NCBI GenBank assembly: GCA_030597865.1
Contig: JAUVQZ010000003.1
Span: 1 to 33,209 of the forward strand
DNA from: Pseudomonadota bacterium
Lineage (GTDB): Bacteria > Desulfobacterota > Desulfobulbia > Desulfobulbales > SURF-16
Direction of reading: 5' to 3'
Length of the DNA: 33,209 nucleotides
Shown here piece by piece: positions 7,169 to 15,122 of the stretch; the stretch's first letter is position 1; every line of letters begins with the position of its first letter. A program made the position numbers and the translations under genes. Under the pieces are notes generated by a model. That model saw only the letters and a list, made by a program, of their open reading frames with translations. It did not search any database and was not told the origin of the DNA.

Positions 7169-7819
7169 TTATACCTGTTGAAATAATTGCCAGCCATATA
7201 TCGCGGTGAGAATTAAGGTGTAAAGCATTAGGGCATAATACCAGCGACCGGCAAATTTAGGGGTCTTGACAGGCGCGACATTAAAAGCGGCCAGGACCAT
7301 AAGCAGGATATAGAGGGCAGCCGTAAAAAAAGTTTGCTCGACCATGCCGTTAAATATAAAGGCACCGGTCAGAATGACAACATTGTTATCCAGGGCCAGT
7401 CCCATATAGGTCGACTCGTCAACCAGACCGAAGACATTGAAGTAGCTGAGTCGGAGTACCCCGGTGGCGACAATAATAAAGGCTCCTGGTAGGAACCAGG
7501 GGCTGAAATGCCCGTAGCTTAACAGAATAATGGCCGGACAGATACTGAAGCTGACAATGTCGATTAGGGAATCTAGCTGCCCCCCGAACTCTCGCTGTTT
7601 ATCGTTCCGCCCTTTCAACCGCCGGGCAATAATGCCATCGGTCCAATCAAAGAATACCGCCCATATCAGGCCGATCATCGCGGCTGGAAAGATGCCAAGT
7701 ATTGCATAATAAATAGCGAGGACCGCGCATAGAAGTCCGGCCAGAGAACAGATATTCGGCAGATCTTTGGCAAAAGAGAGTATGGAGACCGGGGTGTCCG
7801 TTGAGTTAGGACTTGCCAT
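7169..7819 (-). CDS. CDP-alcohol phosphatidyltransferase (PssA-like)
   Basis: A 216-residue polytopic inner-membrane enzyme. The CDP-alcohol phosphotransferase signature is complete: D58-x2-D61-G62-x2-A65-R66, then G79-x3-D83-x3-D87 (DWTDGIIARR ... GGQLDSLID), with a 12-residue rather than 8-9-residue spacer. These four Asp bind the metals that transfer a phosphatidyl group from, or an alcohol phosphate of, a CDP-activated substrate. Six or so hydrophobic helices follow. It is the last gene of a three-gene operon, and its ATG overlaps the stop of the aminotransferase gene (TAATG). The upstream nucleotidyltransferase suggests that the substrate may be a CDP-activated head group made by the same operon. 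Phosphatidylserine synthase is the closest housekeeping alternative. Confidence 0.85.
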   Translation of the reverse strand: MASPNSTDTPVSILSFAKDLPNICSLAGLLCAVLAIYYAILGIFPAAMIGLIWAVFFDWTDGIIARRLKGRNDKQREFGGQLDSLIDIVSFSICPAIILLSYGHFSPWFLPGAFIIVATGVLRLSYFNVFGLVDESTYMGLALDNNVVILTGAFIFNGMVEQTFFTAALYILLMVLAAFNVAPVKTPKFAGRWYYALMLYTLILTAIYGWQLFQQV

Positions 7820-8922
7820 TATGTGCCCTCTGGGCCAATAACATCGCGCAATGCTTCGACTAATTTTTTGTTTTCTTCCTGGGTTCGGCTGGCTATGCGG
7901 AGATAACGGTCAGATTCCGGCATGGTCTTACCCTGGCAGTGTTTCAGGTAGATATTGTGTTTAATAAACAATTTTTCGGCAATTTCTGGACCAGATGCAG
8001 CGTGATCGGGCAGGCGACAGAAAATATAATTGGCGTCAGGTCGGTAGACGGTCATGCCCGGGATCGTTTGGAGTAGTTCATGAAAATGATCACGATCCGC
8101 CATGACCTTGTTGCAGCTAGCCTTGAATTCCGGCTCATATTGTGGGGAAAGACGCAGAAATTCTTCGGCAAAGCCATTAATATTCCAAATATGCAGTCCT
8201 TGGCGGACTTTTGTGGCAAAATCATGGTTGGCGGTAAGCATGTAGCCAATCCGAATGCCGCAGATGCCATAGGCCTTGCTCATGCTTTTGAAAATGGCCA
8301 GGTTTGGGTGTTTGTCAAGTTCTGTTGCCAAGGTCTCTTGGTCACACTCTTTGGCAAAATCAATGAAAGATTCATCAACGATGAGCATGCAGTCGTGATC
8401 TGCCAATTTCTTAAGTAAGCGAACAAGTTCCACCTTTGGGACCAGCAATGAGGTTGGATTATTCGGCGAAACCACCACTGCCAAACCCGCCTTACAACGG
8501 ATGGCTTCGGCTGCGAATTTGTCAACGTCCAACTGAAAGGAGGGGGCTTCAAGGGCAAATTCAACGACATCGCCGGCAGGCATGGCATTGGCGTATTCAT
8601 TGAACGACGGAACTGGCACAATCAATTTGCGGCCCAGGCCGGCGATAATCTTGATAAGCTCTGCGGCCCCATTACCGACGACAAGGTGCTTTGCTGGCTG
8701 ATTGATCAGCTTGCCCACCAGACCGGCCAGGTCACTTTGGGCAATGGGATAGTTTAACACCAACTGCTTTATTTGCTTGGTAATATGGGCGAAAAAATCC
8801 TCTGGTGGGAAATAGAGGTTGTAGAGGTAGTTGTGGTCGATGAAATCATGCCGCCAATAGCCGCCATGCTGACTGGAGACGAAATCGTAGCGCTCTTGAT
8901 CGGTGGAGTATTTGTTTGTCAT
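7819..8922 (-). CDS. HisC/CobD-like PLP-dependent aminotransferase
   Basis: A 367-residue fold-type I PLP enzyme of the class I/II group. Visible motifs are VVGNGAAELI (PLP phosphate cup), SPNNPTS (N155), IVDESFIDF (D183, pyridine-nitrogen partner), SMSKAYG with the Schiff-base lysine K216, GIRIGY (Arg of the phosphate/carboxylate site) and a C-terminal YLRIASRT carrying the substrate-carboxylate Arg. Similarity is to histidinol-phosphate aminotransferase and L-threonine-O-3-phosphate decarboxylase. No other his or cob genes are nearby, so it is more likely to make an amino-alcohol phosphate or aminophosphonate for the neighbouring cytidylyltransferase. Transamination versus decarboxylation cannot be decided from sequence alone. 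Confidence 0.85.
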   Translation of the reverse strand: MTNKYSTDQERYDFVSSQHGGYWRHDFIDHNYLYNLYFPPEDFFAHITKQIKQLVLNYPIAQSDLAGLVGKLINQPAKHLVVGNGAAELIKIIAGLGRKLIVPVPSFNEYANAMPAGDVVEFALEAPSFQLDVDKFAAEAIRCKAGLAVVVSPNNPTSLLVPKVELVRLLKKLADHDCMLIVDESFIDFAKECDQETLATELDKHPNLAIFKSMSKAYGICGIRIGYMLTANHDFATKVRQGLHIWNINGFAEEFLRLSPQYEPEFKASCNKVMADRDHFHELLQTIPGMTVYRPDANYIFCRLPDHAASGPEIAEKLFIKHNIYLKHCQGKTMPESDRYLRIASRTQEENKKLVEALRDVIGPEGT

Positions 8923-8944
8923 TTGAGGTCTATTTATTGTCTGA

Positions 8945-9859
8945 TTATGATGCTATGGGTGTTGCCACCTGACTGGCGGGATAAATGGGGGGTGTTTTTT
9001 TGAGTCGGTCAATGACTGGTAACCGCCTAGGTACAGGTTGATCATTCTGGCCTTTTTGCTTAAGTGGCTTATGGGCAGTTTCCGGGACTGCTGGCTGTTG
9101 ATAGTGACTGCATACTTTGGTCGCAGCCTGCAGGTCCGCAATAGTATCAATCTCATACCAGCGATTGGCATCAAAGAAGACCGGGGCAAGGGATAGGCAA
9201 CCCTCGCTGACCATATCAGCGAAGATTGTTTCGTAATAGCCATTGACCATATTATTGGCAATATGGTGGTCTAATCTTTCTTGAACCCGTTGCCAGGTTA
9301 GGCTGGAAAGGCTGTATATATTGACGGTCTTGTAATGATTATCATCAGTTTTTTTATTGTTGGCCTGAAAGGCCTTAATCTTCTGGTGATTATTGATGGT
9401 CACTGTGGTGCCGTTCATCCAGGGCTGCAACCGGGAGATTGCGATCCGATCAGGCTGGAGCATATCCTCAAGCATTTTCGGGTCGAAAACAAGATCGCTC
9501 TCAATGAGCAGAAAAGGTTCATCTATTGCCTTGCTGGCCAGCCATAATGAGTAAATATTGTTGGTGGTCTTGTATAAGGGGCTGGCGATATAGGTGATTT
9601 CCATATTCCCGGCTCTGGTTCCAAGGAAATTGCGGATAGAATCACCCTGGTGACCGATGACAATAACCAGGCGCTTAAAGTTATGTGATTGGAGAGCGGC
9701 AACTAGCCTGTCAAGAATAGAGTTATTATCAACTTGCACTAAACATTTGGGTACGTTGTCGGTTAGAGGGGCCAGGCGACTGCCTGTTCCTGCTGCCAAC
9801 AGTAGAGCGGTTTGGACATGTGTTTTTTCTAGGCCTGGATGGTTAAGCAGATTCTTCAT
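8945..9859 (-). CDS. LicC/PntC-like cytidylyltransferase
   Basis: A 304-residue protein with an N-terminal nucleotidyltransferase (NTP_transferase/MobA-like) domain. Its signature LAAGTGSRLAPLTDNVPKC (K38) binds nucleotide, ESD at 120-122 supplies metal ligands, and TTNNIYSLWLA (98-108) is characteristic of LicC choline-phosphate and PntC aminoethylphosphonate cytidylyltransferases. About 60 residues at the C-terminus are Pro/Lys-rich and probably disordered. The predicted reaction is CTP plus an amino-alcohol phosphate or phosphonate giving a CDP/CMP conjugate. In some organisms PntC is fused to an aminotransferase; here the two would be separate adjacent genes. GGAG ten bases upstream supports the start. 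It is the first gene of the operon. The PEP mutase and decarboxylase expected of a phosphonate pathway are not in the window. Confidence 0.8.
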   Translation of the reverse strand: MKNLLNHPGLEKTHVQTALLLAAGTGSRLAPLTDNVPKCLVQVDNNSILDRLVAALQSHNFKRLVIVIGHQGDSIRNFLGTRAGNMEITYIASPLYKTTNNIYSLWLASKAIDEPFLLIESDLVFDPKMLEDMLQPDRIAISRLQPWMNGTTVTINNHQKIKAFQANNKKTDDNHYKTVNIYSLSSLTWQRVQERLDHHIANNMVNGYYETIFADMVSEGCLSLAPVFFDANRWYEIDTIADLQAATKVCSHYQQPAVPETAHKPLKQKGQNDQPVPRRLPVIDRLKKTPPIYPASQVATPIAS

Positions 9860-10633
9860 ATTTCATTTTCTCCAATTGTATAACCGCCAAGGCCCAAAAG
9901 ACTATACCGCTGTAAATCCGCGGGTTGGTTATTTTGGTGTCGATTTCTTCAGAGAGATAAGCTGAATGGTATAAAGAATAAATCAGCAGAGGCCGAAGAT
10001 GTCGGCGATAAAAAAAGTTGCGATTGCCAAAAGGATCAGTTGGTCAATTCGGAAGGGCAACTTGACATGATACAGTAATGTTAGGTGATGAGTCAAGGTC
10101 TATTGGCTGATTGACGCCCCAGCCCTTATGGTTGCTCAACTCATCTCGGACAGGCTCCTAGCGGACTTATTGGGGCGAACTGGACTGTCTTGTCATTGGC
10201 CGTGCCGTGGATTTTGACAAAAAAGAGGACGCCATCATTCTAGATTCGGTGGAAAATATGGGCCATATGGGGGGTGACAATATTGACAGTGGAGCACCAG
10301 GTTAAAGTGGCAGGCCGAATTGGTTTGCTAGGCGGAGTTGCTGTGTTGGCCAGAATTCTAGAAGTCCTTTAGCAATTGAAATCTCTGGAAGAAAGCGACT
10401 GTGGCATATCGTTGGTTGGGCAATTTTTTGCTCATGGAATCGCCAGACTGCTTACGGCTCTGGCAGGATAGGCACTGGATGCAGTTAAATCGAGAAAGAG
10501 TGTTAATGTATGAGGTTAACGAGTCGTCCCGCCACCTATGTCCCATATCAGGCCCGCCACCCTTTGATTTGGCCAAAGTGAGCGATGATGGTGATCAAGG
10601 TATTTACTGAGAATAATCATGCAGATGATAAGC
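9860..10633. other. 774-base region of decayed coding sequence
   Basis: No intact gene. Several short stretches look like broken coding sequence on the plus strand, each ended by stops or frame changes: about 10164-10305 (WGELDCLVIGRAVDF, then ILDSVENMGHMGG), and in another frame about 10275-10371 (a hydrophobic VAGRIGLLGGVAVLARIL ending in TAG). The first is faintly reminiscent of Mrp/NBP35 ATPases, but this is too weak to name. The promoter of the minus-strand lipid-head-group operon must lie near 9865-9960. Confidence 0.35.
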
Positions 10634-10867
10634 TTAACCTATTGATTCAATGAAGGTCTGTTCCAGTAGATCTTGGAAAAATTTAACATCATATTGAAGG
10701 ATATGATCCTTATGCCAATTGGCTAAAAGATTACCGATTTTCTTAAAATCAAACTTTTGGTCTGCCCGGGACTGCTCTTCATACTTTCTTGCCTTTTTCG
10801 TAAACTCACAATGTAACTGGTGATGAGTGTGAATCGCCCCTGGCTTAGTAGGCACTTCTGGAGGCAT
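10634..10867 (-). pseudogene. hemerythrin-like fragment
   Basis: A 77-residue frame whose centre fits the second half of a bacteriohemerythrin: HTHHQLHCEFTKKARKYEE resembles the H-x3-E/H-H-x2-F helix, and LLANWHKDHILQYDVKF matches the final W-L-x2-H-I-x3-D helix that supplies di-iron ligands. The N-terminal helices that would complete the four-helix O2-binding bundle are missing; the frame begins with MPPEVPTKPG and joins the domain abruptly. It is best read as a truncated or decayed gene in a region full of such remnants. A short regulatory or partial-domain protein remains possible. Confidence 0.5.
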
Positions 10868-10907
10868 TTTTTTACTCAGGGAGGGGCTTTTTCCCGGGGC
10901 GATTCAC
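10829..10907. repeat. 12-base perfect inverted repeat
   Basis: GTGAATCGCCCC (10829-10840) and GGGGCGATTCAC (10896-10907) are perfect reverse complements 55 bases apart. One arm lies inside the hemerythrin fragment and the other upstream of the sigma-54 regulator gene. This could be a rearrangement scar, a small mobile-element end pair or a regulatory palindrome. Confidence 0.6.
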
Positions 10908-10997
10908 TTCGCAGAAATAATCCGCTATTCTAATCATGACCCGATCTTGAAAAAAGTCGTTCGCCAGAATCGACTAAGTCATGGAAGAGAGAAAAAA

Positions 10998-12773
10998 ATG
11001 CCTGATATAAACAAATCACTTTTATACATAGATGATAACAAAGTGATGCTGAAAATGGTGGGCAGATTTTTTGAAAAATTGGGATATTCTGTCCATCTTG
11101 CTGAAGATGGTAAAAAAGGGATAGAGGTTTTCCGGGAGGTCACCCCTGATATTGTTCTGGTGGACCTTAACATGCCGGAAATGGATGGATTTGGCGTGCT
11201 TGACATACTCTCCAGTGAATATCCAGACATACCGGTAATAGTCATCTCGGGTGATGAAGAGACCGCTGACGTGATACGAGCCTTACGTCTTGGCGCCTGG
11301 AATTACTACACCAAGCCCATCAAAGATCTCGCTCTCATCAGACACGCAGTGGAGGAGGCACTTGATAAGGCAAATCTGCGTAAAGAAAACAAGGCGTACC
11401 AGAAAGGTCTTGAAAGGAAGCTGAGCACAATAATTGATAACTTTCCCGGCTTTGTTTACACCTGTGATAAAGACCACCGGATTAGCTATGTGAACCCACC
11501 CCTCACTTCGTACTTAGGATATGACGCCACTGGCTCTTTATGCCATAAGGCCCTTTTTGGTTTTAACTCCCCATGTCCTTGGTGCGACGATATTTTGCCT
11601 GTTCGCGGCCAGTTTGTAAAACAGGAAATACAGAGCCCGCAGGATGGCCGTTGGTATAGGGTTATTTTGTCGCCGATTCTTGATCAGAATGGAGACCTTT
11701 GGGAACGTGAGGTGATTTTATATGACATTACCGAAAGGAAGCAGCAGATACTTGACCTTGAGGAGAAGGAGAAGTCTTTGCGCAAGGAAAATATACTCTT
11801 ACGCTCCACCTTATCAGACCGTTATAAATTAGGTGGTATCATTGGTAAAAGTAAACCTATGCAGGAGGTTTACGAAACTATTCTTAATGCTGCTGCCAGT
11901 GATGCCAGCGTGATCATTTATGGTGAATCAGGCACGGGAAAGGAGCTTGTGGCAAGCGCTATCCACGAGAACAGTGAGCGAAAAGAGCAATCTCTTGTTT
12001 ACGTAAACTGCGGCGCAATACCGGAAAACCTCATTGAGAGCGAATTCTTTGGATACAAAAAAGGGGCATTCACCGGGGCTAACAAGGATAAACCGGGATA
12101 TCTAGATAGTGCTGACAAAGGGACTTTATTCCTGGACGAGGTGGGGGAAATTCCGCTCAATATGCAGGTTAAACTCTTGCGAGCTATAGAGGGAAACGGT
12201 TTTACGCCCATAGGCGGTACTGAAGTAAAGAAACCTGATGTCCGCATCATTGCTGCTACCAATAGAGACCTGATGGAAGAGGTCAAACAGGGCAGAATGC
12301 GCCAGGATTTTCTCTATCGTATTCATATTATTCCGATTCACATTCCTGCCTTGAGAGAGCGTAAGGAGGATATACCCCTCCTGGTGGAGCATTTTCTTGT
12401 CCACCACGAAACTGATACAGTTCCTCCTGTTTCACCTTCAGTAACAAAGGCATTACAGCAATATGATTGGCCGGGAAATGTTCGGGAGCTCCAGAATACC
12501 CTGAAAAGATTTGTTACCCTGAAAAAGCTTGATTTCATGGGGGGTGACCTGCCGGAGACAGCAGAGGAGGAAGTCTTTGCAGGAGTAGGATCTGAACTGG
12601 GGCGACTGTCGTTGTCTGTTCTTCTTGAAGTCGTTGAAAAAAAGATACTGCTGAATATGCTCGACAAGTATGATTTTAACCGGAGAGCAACTGCAGAGGC
12701 ACTGCAGGTTGACCGCAAAACGCTGTACCGGAAAATGAAACACTTTGGCATAGAAGGCGAGCTTCACAAATAA
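10998..12773 (+). CDS. sigma-54-dependent response regulator (REC-PAS-AAA-Fis)
   Basis: A 591-residue cytoplasmic transcription activator. The receiver domain (1-120) has acidic residues in YIDDN, phospho-acceptor D56 (LVDLNMP) and K106 (YTKPIK). A PAS domain (about 140-260) carries a Cys cluster (SLCHKALFGFNSPCPWCDD). The central AAA+ domain has Walker A GESGTGKE, the sigma-54 contact loop GAFTGA, Walker B GTLFLDEVGE and an R-finger region. A Fis-type helix-turn-helix closes the protein (RRATAEALQVDRKTLYRKM). The start chosen is ATG 10998, preceded by GGAAGAGAG; the frame is open to a TTG at 10947. It stands upstream of a chemoreceptor gene with a sigma-54-like promoter, a plausible target. 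No cognate kinase is adjacent. Confidence 0.92.
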   Translation: MPDINKSLLYIDDNKVMLKMVGRFFEKLGYSVHLAEDGKKGIEVFREVTPDIVLVDLNMPEMDGFGVLDILSSEYPDIPVIVISGDEETADVIRALRLGAWNYYTKPIKDLALIRHAVEEALDKANLRKENKAYQKGLERKLSTIIDNFPGFVYTCDKDHRISYVNPPLTSYLGYDATGSLCHKALFGFNSPCPWCDDILPVRGQFVKQEIQSPQDGRWYRVILSPILDQNGDLWEREVILYDITERKQQILDLEEKEKSLRKENILLRSTLSDRYKLGGIIGKSKPMQEVYETILNAAASDASVIIYGESGTGKELVASAIHENSERKEQSLVYVNCGAIPENLIESEFFGYKKGAFTGANKDKPGYLDSADKGTLFLDEVGEIPLNMQVKLLRAIEGNGFTPIGGTEVKKPDVRIIAATNRDLMEEVKQGRMRQDFLYRIHIIPIHIPALRERKEDIPLLVEHFLVHHETDTVPPVSPSVTKALQQYDWPGNVRELQNTLKRFVTLKKLDFMGGDLPETAEEEVFAGVGSELGRLSLSVLLEVVEKKILLNMLDKYDFNRRATAEALQVDRKTLYRKMKHFGIEGELHK

Positions 12774-12871
12774 TCTCATTGTAACTGTTGTCTATACGGC
12801 GACGATTCCCCCCCCCATTACTATTCCTCACTCCTTTTTTGATCTTGTCTTAGGCTGAAAATCAGCTAGTT

Positions 12872-12909
12872 GGGGCATAACTGCCCCGAGAACGGGGTCT
12901 ATATGCCCC
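12872..12909 (+). terminator. nested stem-loop, possible terminator
   Basis: The outer stem GGGGCATA (12872-12879)/TATGCCCC (12902-12909) encloses an inner CCCCG-AGAA-CGGGG hairpin (12884-12897). It is about 100 bases after the regulator's stop and followed only by a short T stretch, so it may be a weak terminator or another RNA structure. Confidence 0.45.
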
Positions 12910-13068
12910 TTTCGAGCATTTTCTAATTGTTTCAGAAAGTTATCCTTTAAATCCCCTCTGTTTTTCCCTTCTGTGCCCCTAGAAAAGGCATTGCCCCCTC
13001 ATGCTTTTCCTTAGGTGTTTGTCAAAAACTATCTGTTGTTACAGCTACTTGTCGTGTTTTTTGGGGTT

Positions 13069-13085
13069 TTGGCATGGTTGTTGAA
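13069..13085 (+). promoter_or_regulatory. candidate sigma-54 promoter for chemoreceptor
   Basis: TTGGCATGGTTGTTGAA fits 12 of the 14 defined positions of the -24/-12 consensus; the -24 GG is perfect but the -12 GC reads GA. It lies 56 bases before the chemoreceptor start, and a sigma-54 activator is encoded immediately upstream. Confidence 0.4.
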
Positions 13086-13140
13086 TTTAAGTATCAGCAA
13101 CCTGTAACTTAATCATGTCATTTGGCATGGAGGAGGCATT

Positions 13141-14718
13141 ATGAAAAATGTGAGATTATCGGTAAAAATAGGAGGGGGGTTTACACTCATCGCCATGATC
13201 CTATTTATCCTTATTGCCTTGTCTTATCATGGTTCACAAAAAAATGTGCACCTCCTTGATGAGTCGATAGTGATGAGCAGGCAAACGTCCATGCTTCAAG
13301 AGATCAAATACAGTGTGGCCCAGGTTCAGCAGTGGTTGACGGATATTTCAGCAACACGCGGACTGGACGGCCTCAATGACGGCTTTGAAGAAGCCAAAGC
13401 TCACAGAGATACGTTCTACGAATACCAGGGAAAACTCTTAAGCGAATACAGGGAGCGAAATGAGACTGACCTGGTGAAGGCCGTTGAGGAGCTTGGCTTA
13501 CAATTTGACGCTTATTATGAAAACGGCAAAAAAATGGCCCGGGGTTATATTGATGGCGGTCCTGCTGTTGGCAATCAAATGATGGGTGACTTTGACGCTG
13601 TTGCGGCAGAGCTCCAGGACACACTGACATCCATAACAGAAGGAGAAGTACAAGAGCATGCTACTGTTTTTGCGGCCCTTAGCACAGGGGTTAATGATAT
13701 TACCTGGAACATTGCCATAGGAGGATCCGTTGCTATTATATTAAGCGCCTTTCTTGGTTTTATTATAACAGGCGCTGTTAGCCGGCCAATAAAAAAAGCA
13801 ACAGCACAGCTAACTGAGGGTGCAGACCAGGTCAACAACTCATCAGAACACATTGCCGCCGCAAGTCAGACGCTGGCTGAAGGAACAACTGAGCAGGCCG
13901 CAGGACTTGAAGAGACATCGTCCTCCCTTGAAGAGCTCTCAGCCATGACCTTGCAGAACGCCAGTAATGCCAACGCCGTCAACGCAATGATGTCTGAGGC
14001 AAATGATCTCGTTGAACGCTCAAGCAAATCCATGGATCAGCTAACCTTATCCATGCAGGAAATTGCCACTGCCAGTGGAGAGACCCAGAAAATTATCAAA
14101 ACCATTGATGATATAGCCTTTCAAACAAACCTCCTCTCCCTGAATGCTGCAGTTGAAGCTGCACGGGCAGGTGAGGCAGGGGCAGGGTTTGCCGTTGTTG
14201 CCGATGAGGTGCGGAATTTAGCAATGCGCGCTTCTGAGGCTGCGAAAGGTACCAGTGAGCTTATCGAGAATTCGCTGACAAAGATTCAGTCAGGCCACCA
14301 GCTTGCCGAAAAGTGTAATGAAGATTTCAGCAAGGTTGCCGAAAATGCCCAGAAGGTTGATGTCCTAGTGGGAGAAATTGCTACAGCCGTTAATGAACAA
14401 TCAGTGGGGATCAGCCAAATCACCACAGCTGTGAATGAGATGGACAAGGTAACTCAGAATAATGCGGCCAATGCAGAAGAGTCCGCGGCAGCGGCAGAAG
14501 AACTCGATACTCTTTCAGAGCAGCTTAGAGAAACCATTCGCGGATTACAGCATATGATAGATGGTGATGAGAACGTTCCAGTATGTAGACCTCCTTTGAG
14601 AGCAAAACAAAAAGCTCTTCCTGAAGGCAGGAGAAACACTGCTGGCAGGCTTATGGGGAACCTTGAAAACATGATTCCTTTGGGTCAACGAGAGGCTTAC
14701 GATTTCGAGGATTTTTAA
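13141..14718 (+). CDS. methyl-accepting chemotaxis protein
   Basis: A 525-residue inner-membrane chemoreceptor. TM1 is at about residues 14-31, followed by a periplasmic helical domain of about 155 residues (four-helix-bundle type by length) and TM2 at about 189-212. The cytoplasmic signalling domain begins almost at once, with no recognisable full HAMP domain. The hairpin tip QTNLLSLNAAVEAARAGEAG and flanking ADEVRNLA are near-perfect, so CheA/CheW contacts should be intact. Methylation-type Gln/Glu pairs occur in the adaptation helices (EQAAGLEETSSSLEEL). The protein ends in DFEDF after a flexible linker, which resembles the C-terminal tether for CheR/CheB. A strong ribosome binding site precedes the ATG. 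A cheW remnant follows. Confidence 0.95.
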   Translation: MKNVRLSVKIGGGFTLIAMILFILIALSYHGSQKNVHLLDESIVMSRQTSMLQEIKYSVAQVQQWLTDISATRGLDGLNDGFEEAKAHRDTFYEYQGKLLSEYRERNETDLVKAVEELGLQFDAYYENGKKMARGYIDGGPAVGNQMMGDFDAVAAELQDTLTSITEGEVQEHATVFAALSTGVNDITWNIAIGGSVAIILSAFLGFIITGAVSRPIKKATAQLTEGADQVNNSSEHIAAASQTLAEGTTEQAAGLEETSSSLEELSAMTLQNASNANAVNAMMSEANDLVERSSKSMDQLTLSMQEIATASGETQKIIKTIDDIAFQTNLLSLNAAVEAARAGEAGAGFAVVADEVRNLAMRASEAAKGTSELIENSLTKIQSGHQLAEKCNEDFSKVAENAQKVDVLVGEIATAVNEQSVGISQITTAVNEMDKVTQNNAANAEESAAAAEELDTLSEQLRETIRGLQHMIDGDENVPVCRPPLRAKQKALPEGRRNTAGRLMGNLENMIPLGQREAYDFEDF

Positions 14719-14732
14719 ATGCTTATTACCTT

Positions 14733-14776
14733 AATCTAATAAGCAGGGCAGGAGATCCCGTCTTGCTTATTAGATT
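14733..14776. repeat. 13-base perfect inverted repeat after chemoreceptor
   Basis: AATCTAATAAGCA (14733-14745) and TGCTTATTAGATT (14764-14776) pair perfectly around an 18-base loop that itself has GGG/CCC. It starts 15 bases after the chemoreceptor stop. There is no T-run, so it may be an mRNA 3' stabiliser or attenuator before the cheW remnant rather than a classical terminator. Confidence 0.7.
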
Positions 14777-14793
14777 TATTGGAGGAGCAAAGG

Positions 14794-14874
14794 GTGAATG
14801 AAACAATCAGCCAATCTGGCAAATTACTCATTTTTAAATTAGCGAAAGAAGAATATGGAATCTTCTTGGAATAA
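14794..14874 (+). pseudogene. cheW: cheW N-terminal remnant
   Basis: A GTG-initiated frame of 26 codons with a good ribosome binding site (GGAGG at 14781-14785). The peptide contains GKLLIFKLAKEEYGIFLE, which matches the first two strands of CheW (typically L-x-F-x-L-x-x-E-x-Y-G-I-x-I). A TAA then ends it, where CheW proteins continue with K-V-Q-E-I; codons for KVQ do occur shortly after (14882-14890) in another frame, so the gene seems to have decayed by frameshift and deletion. The position directly after a chemoreceptor is normal for cheW. It is too short to function as an adaptor. Confidence 0.6.
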
Positions 14875-15122
14875 AAACAAAAAAGTCCAAAGACGGCTGA
14901 TGTTTTGGCGTATAAGGTGCTTTTTGAGGGAAAAAAGGGCACCCTAAGATATTTTATCTAACCTGTGAATGCATGGGGTCTCTCGGCGCCATTCTGTTAT
15001 TCCCTTTCCCTGAACATGATTGTCGGTTAGAAGGTTTGTTTGGGATAAGGGATTTGTTAATGGTTGTAAACGTGTCGTTTCCCGGCCGTAAAAAAGCAAG
15101 TATTCAAGGTAGCTTTAAGAAG

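Larger units (their letters stand above)
12774..13140. promoter_or_regulatory. 367-base intergenic region with structured element
   Basis: This gap lies between the sigma-54 activator and the first chemoreceptor. It contains a nested hairpin (12872-12909), four copies of TGCCCC (12882, 12904, 12974, 12992), a 7-base inverted repeat GTTACAG/CTGTAAC (13038-13044 and 13102-13108) and between its arms a sigma-54-like box at 13069-13085. GGAGGAGG just before 13141 is the chemoreceptor's ribosome binding site. Confidence 0.5.

Noticed and set aside
10164..10305. Mrp/NBP35-like remnant (WGELDCLVIGRA)
   Set aside because: The likeness to the Mrp W-G-x-L-D-Y-L segment covers only a dozen residues and the P-loop is not visible; not named as a gene.
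12774..13140. Cyclic di-GMP riboswitch upstream of the chemoreceptor
   Set aside because: The structured gap invited the idea, but the conserved GEMM core and tetraloop-receptor sequences are not present.
14736..14942. 68-codon minus-strand frame over the cheW remnant
   Set aside because: No ribosome binding site or family likeness; it overlaps the hairpin and the plus-strand CheW-like codons, which explain the sequence better.
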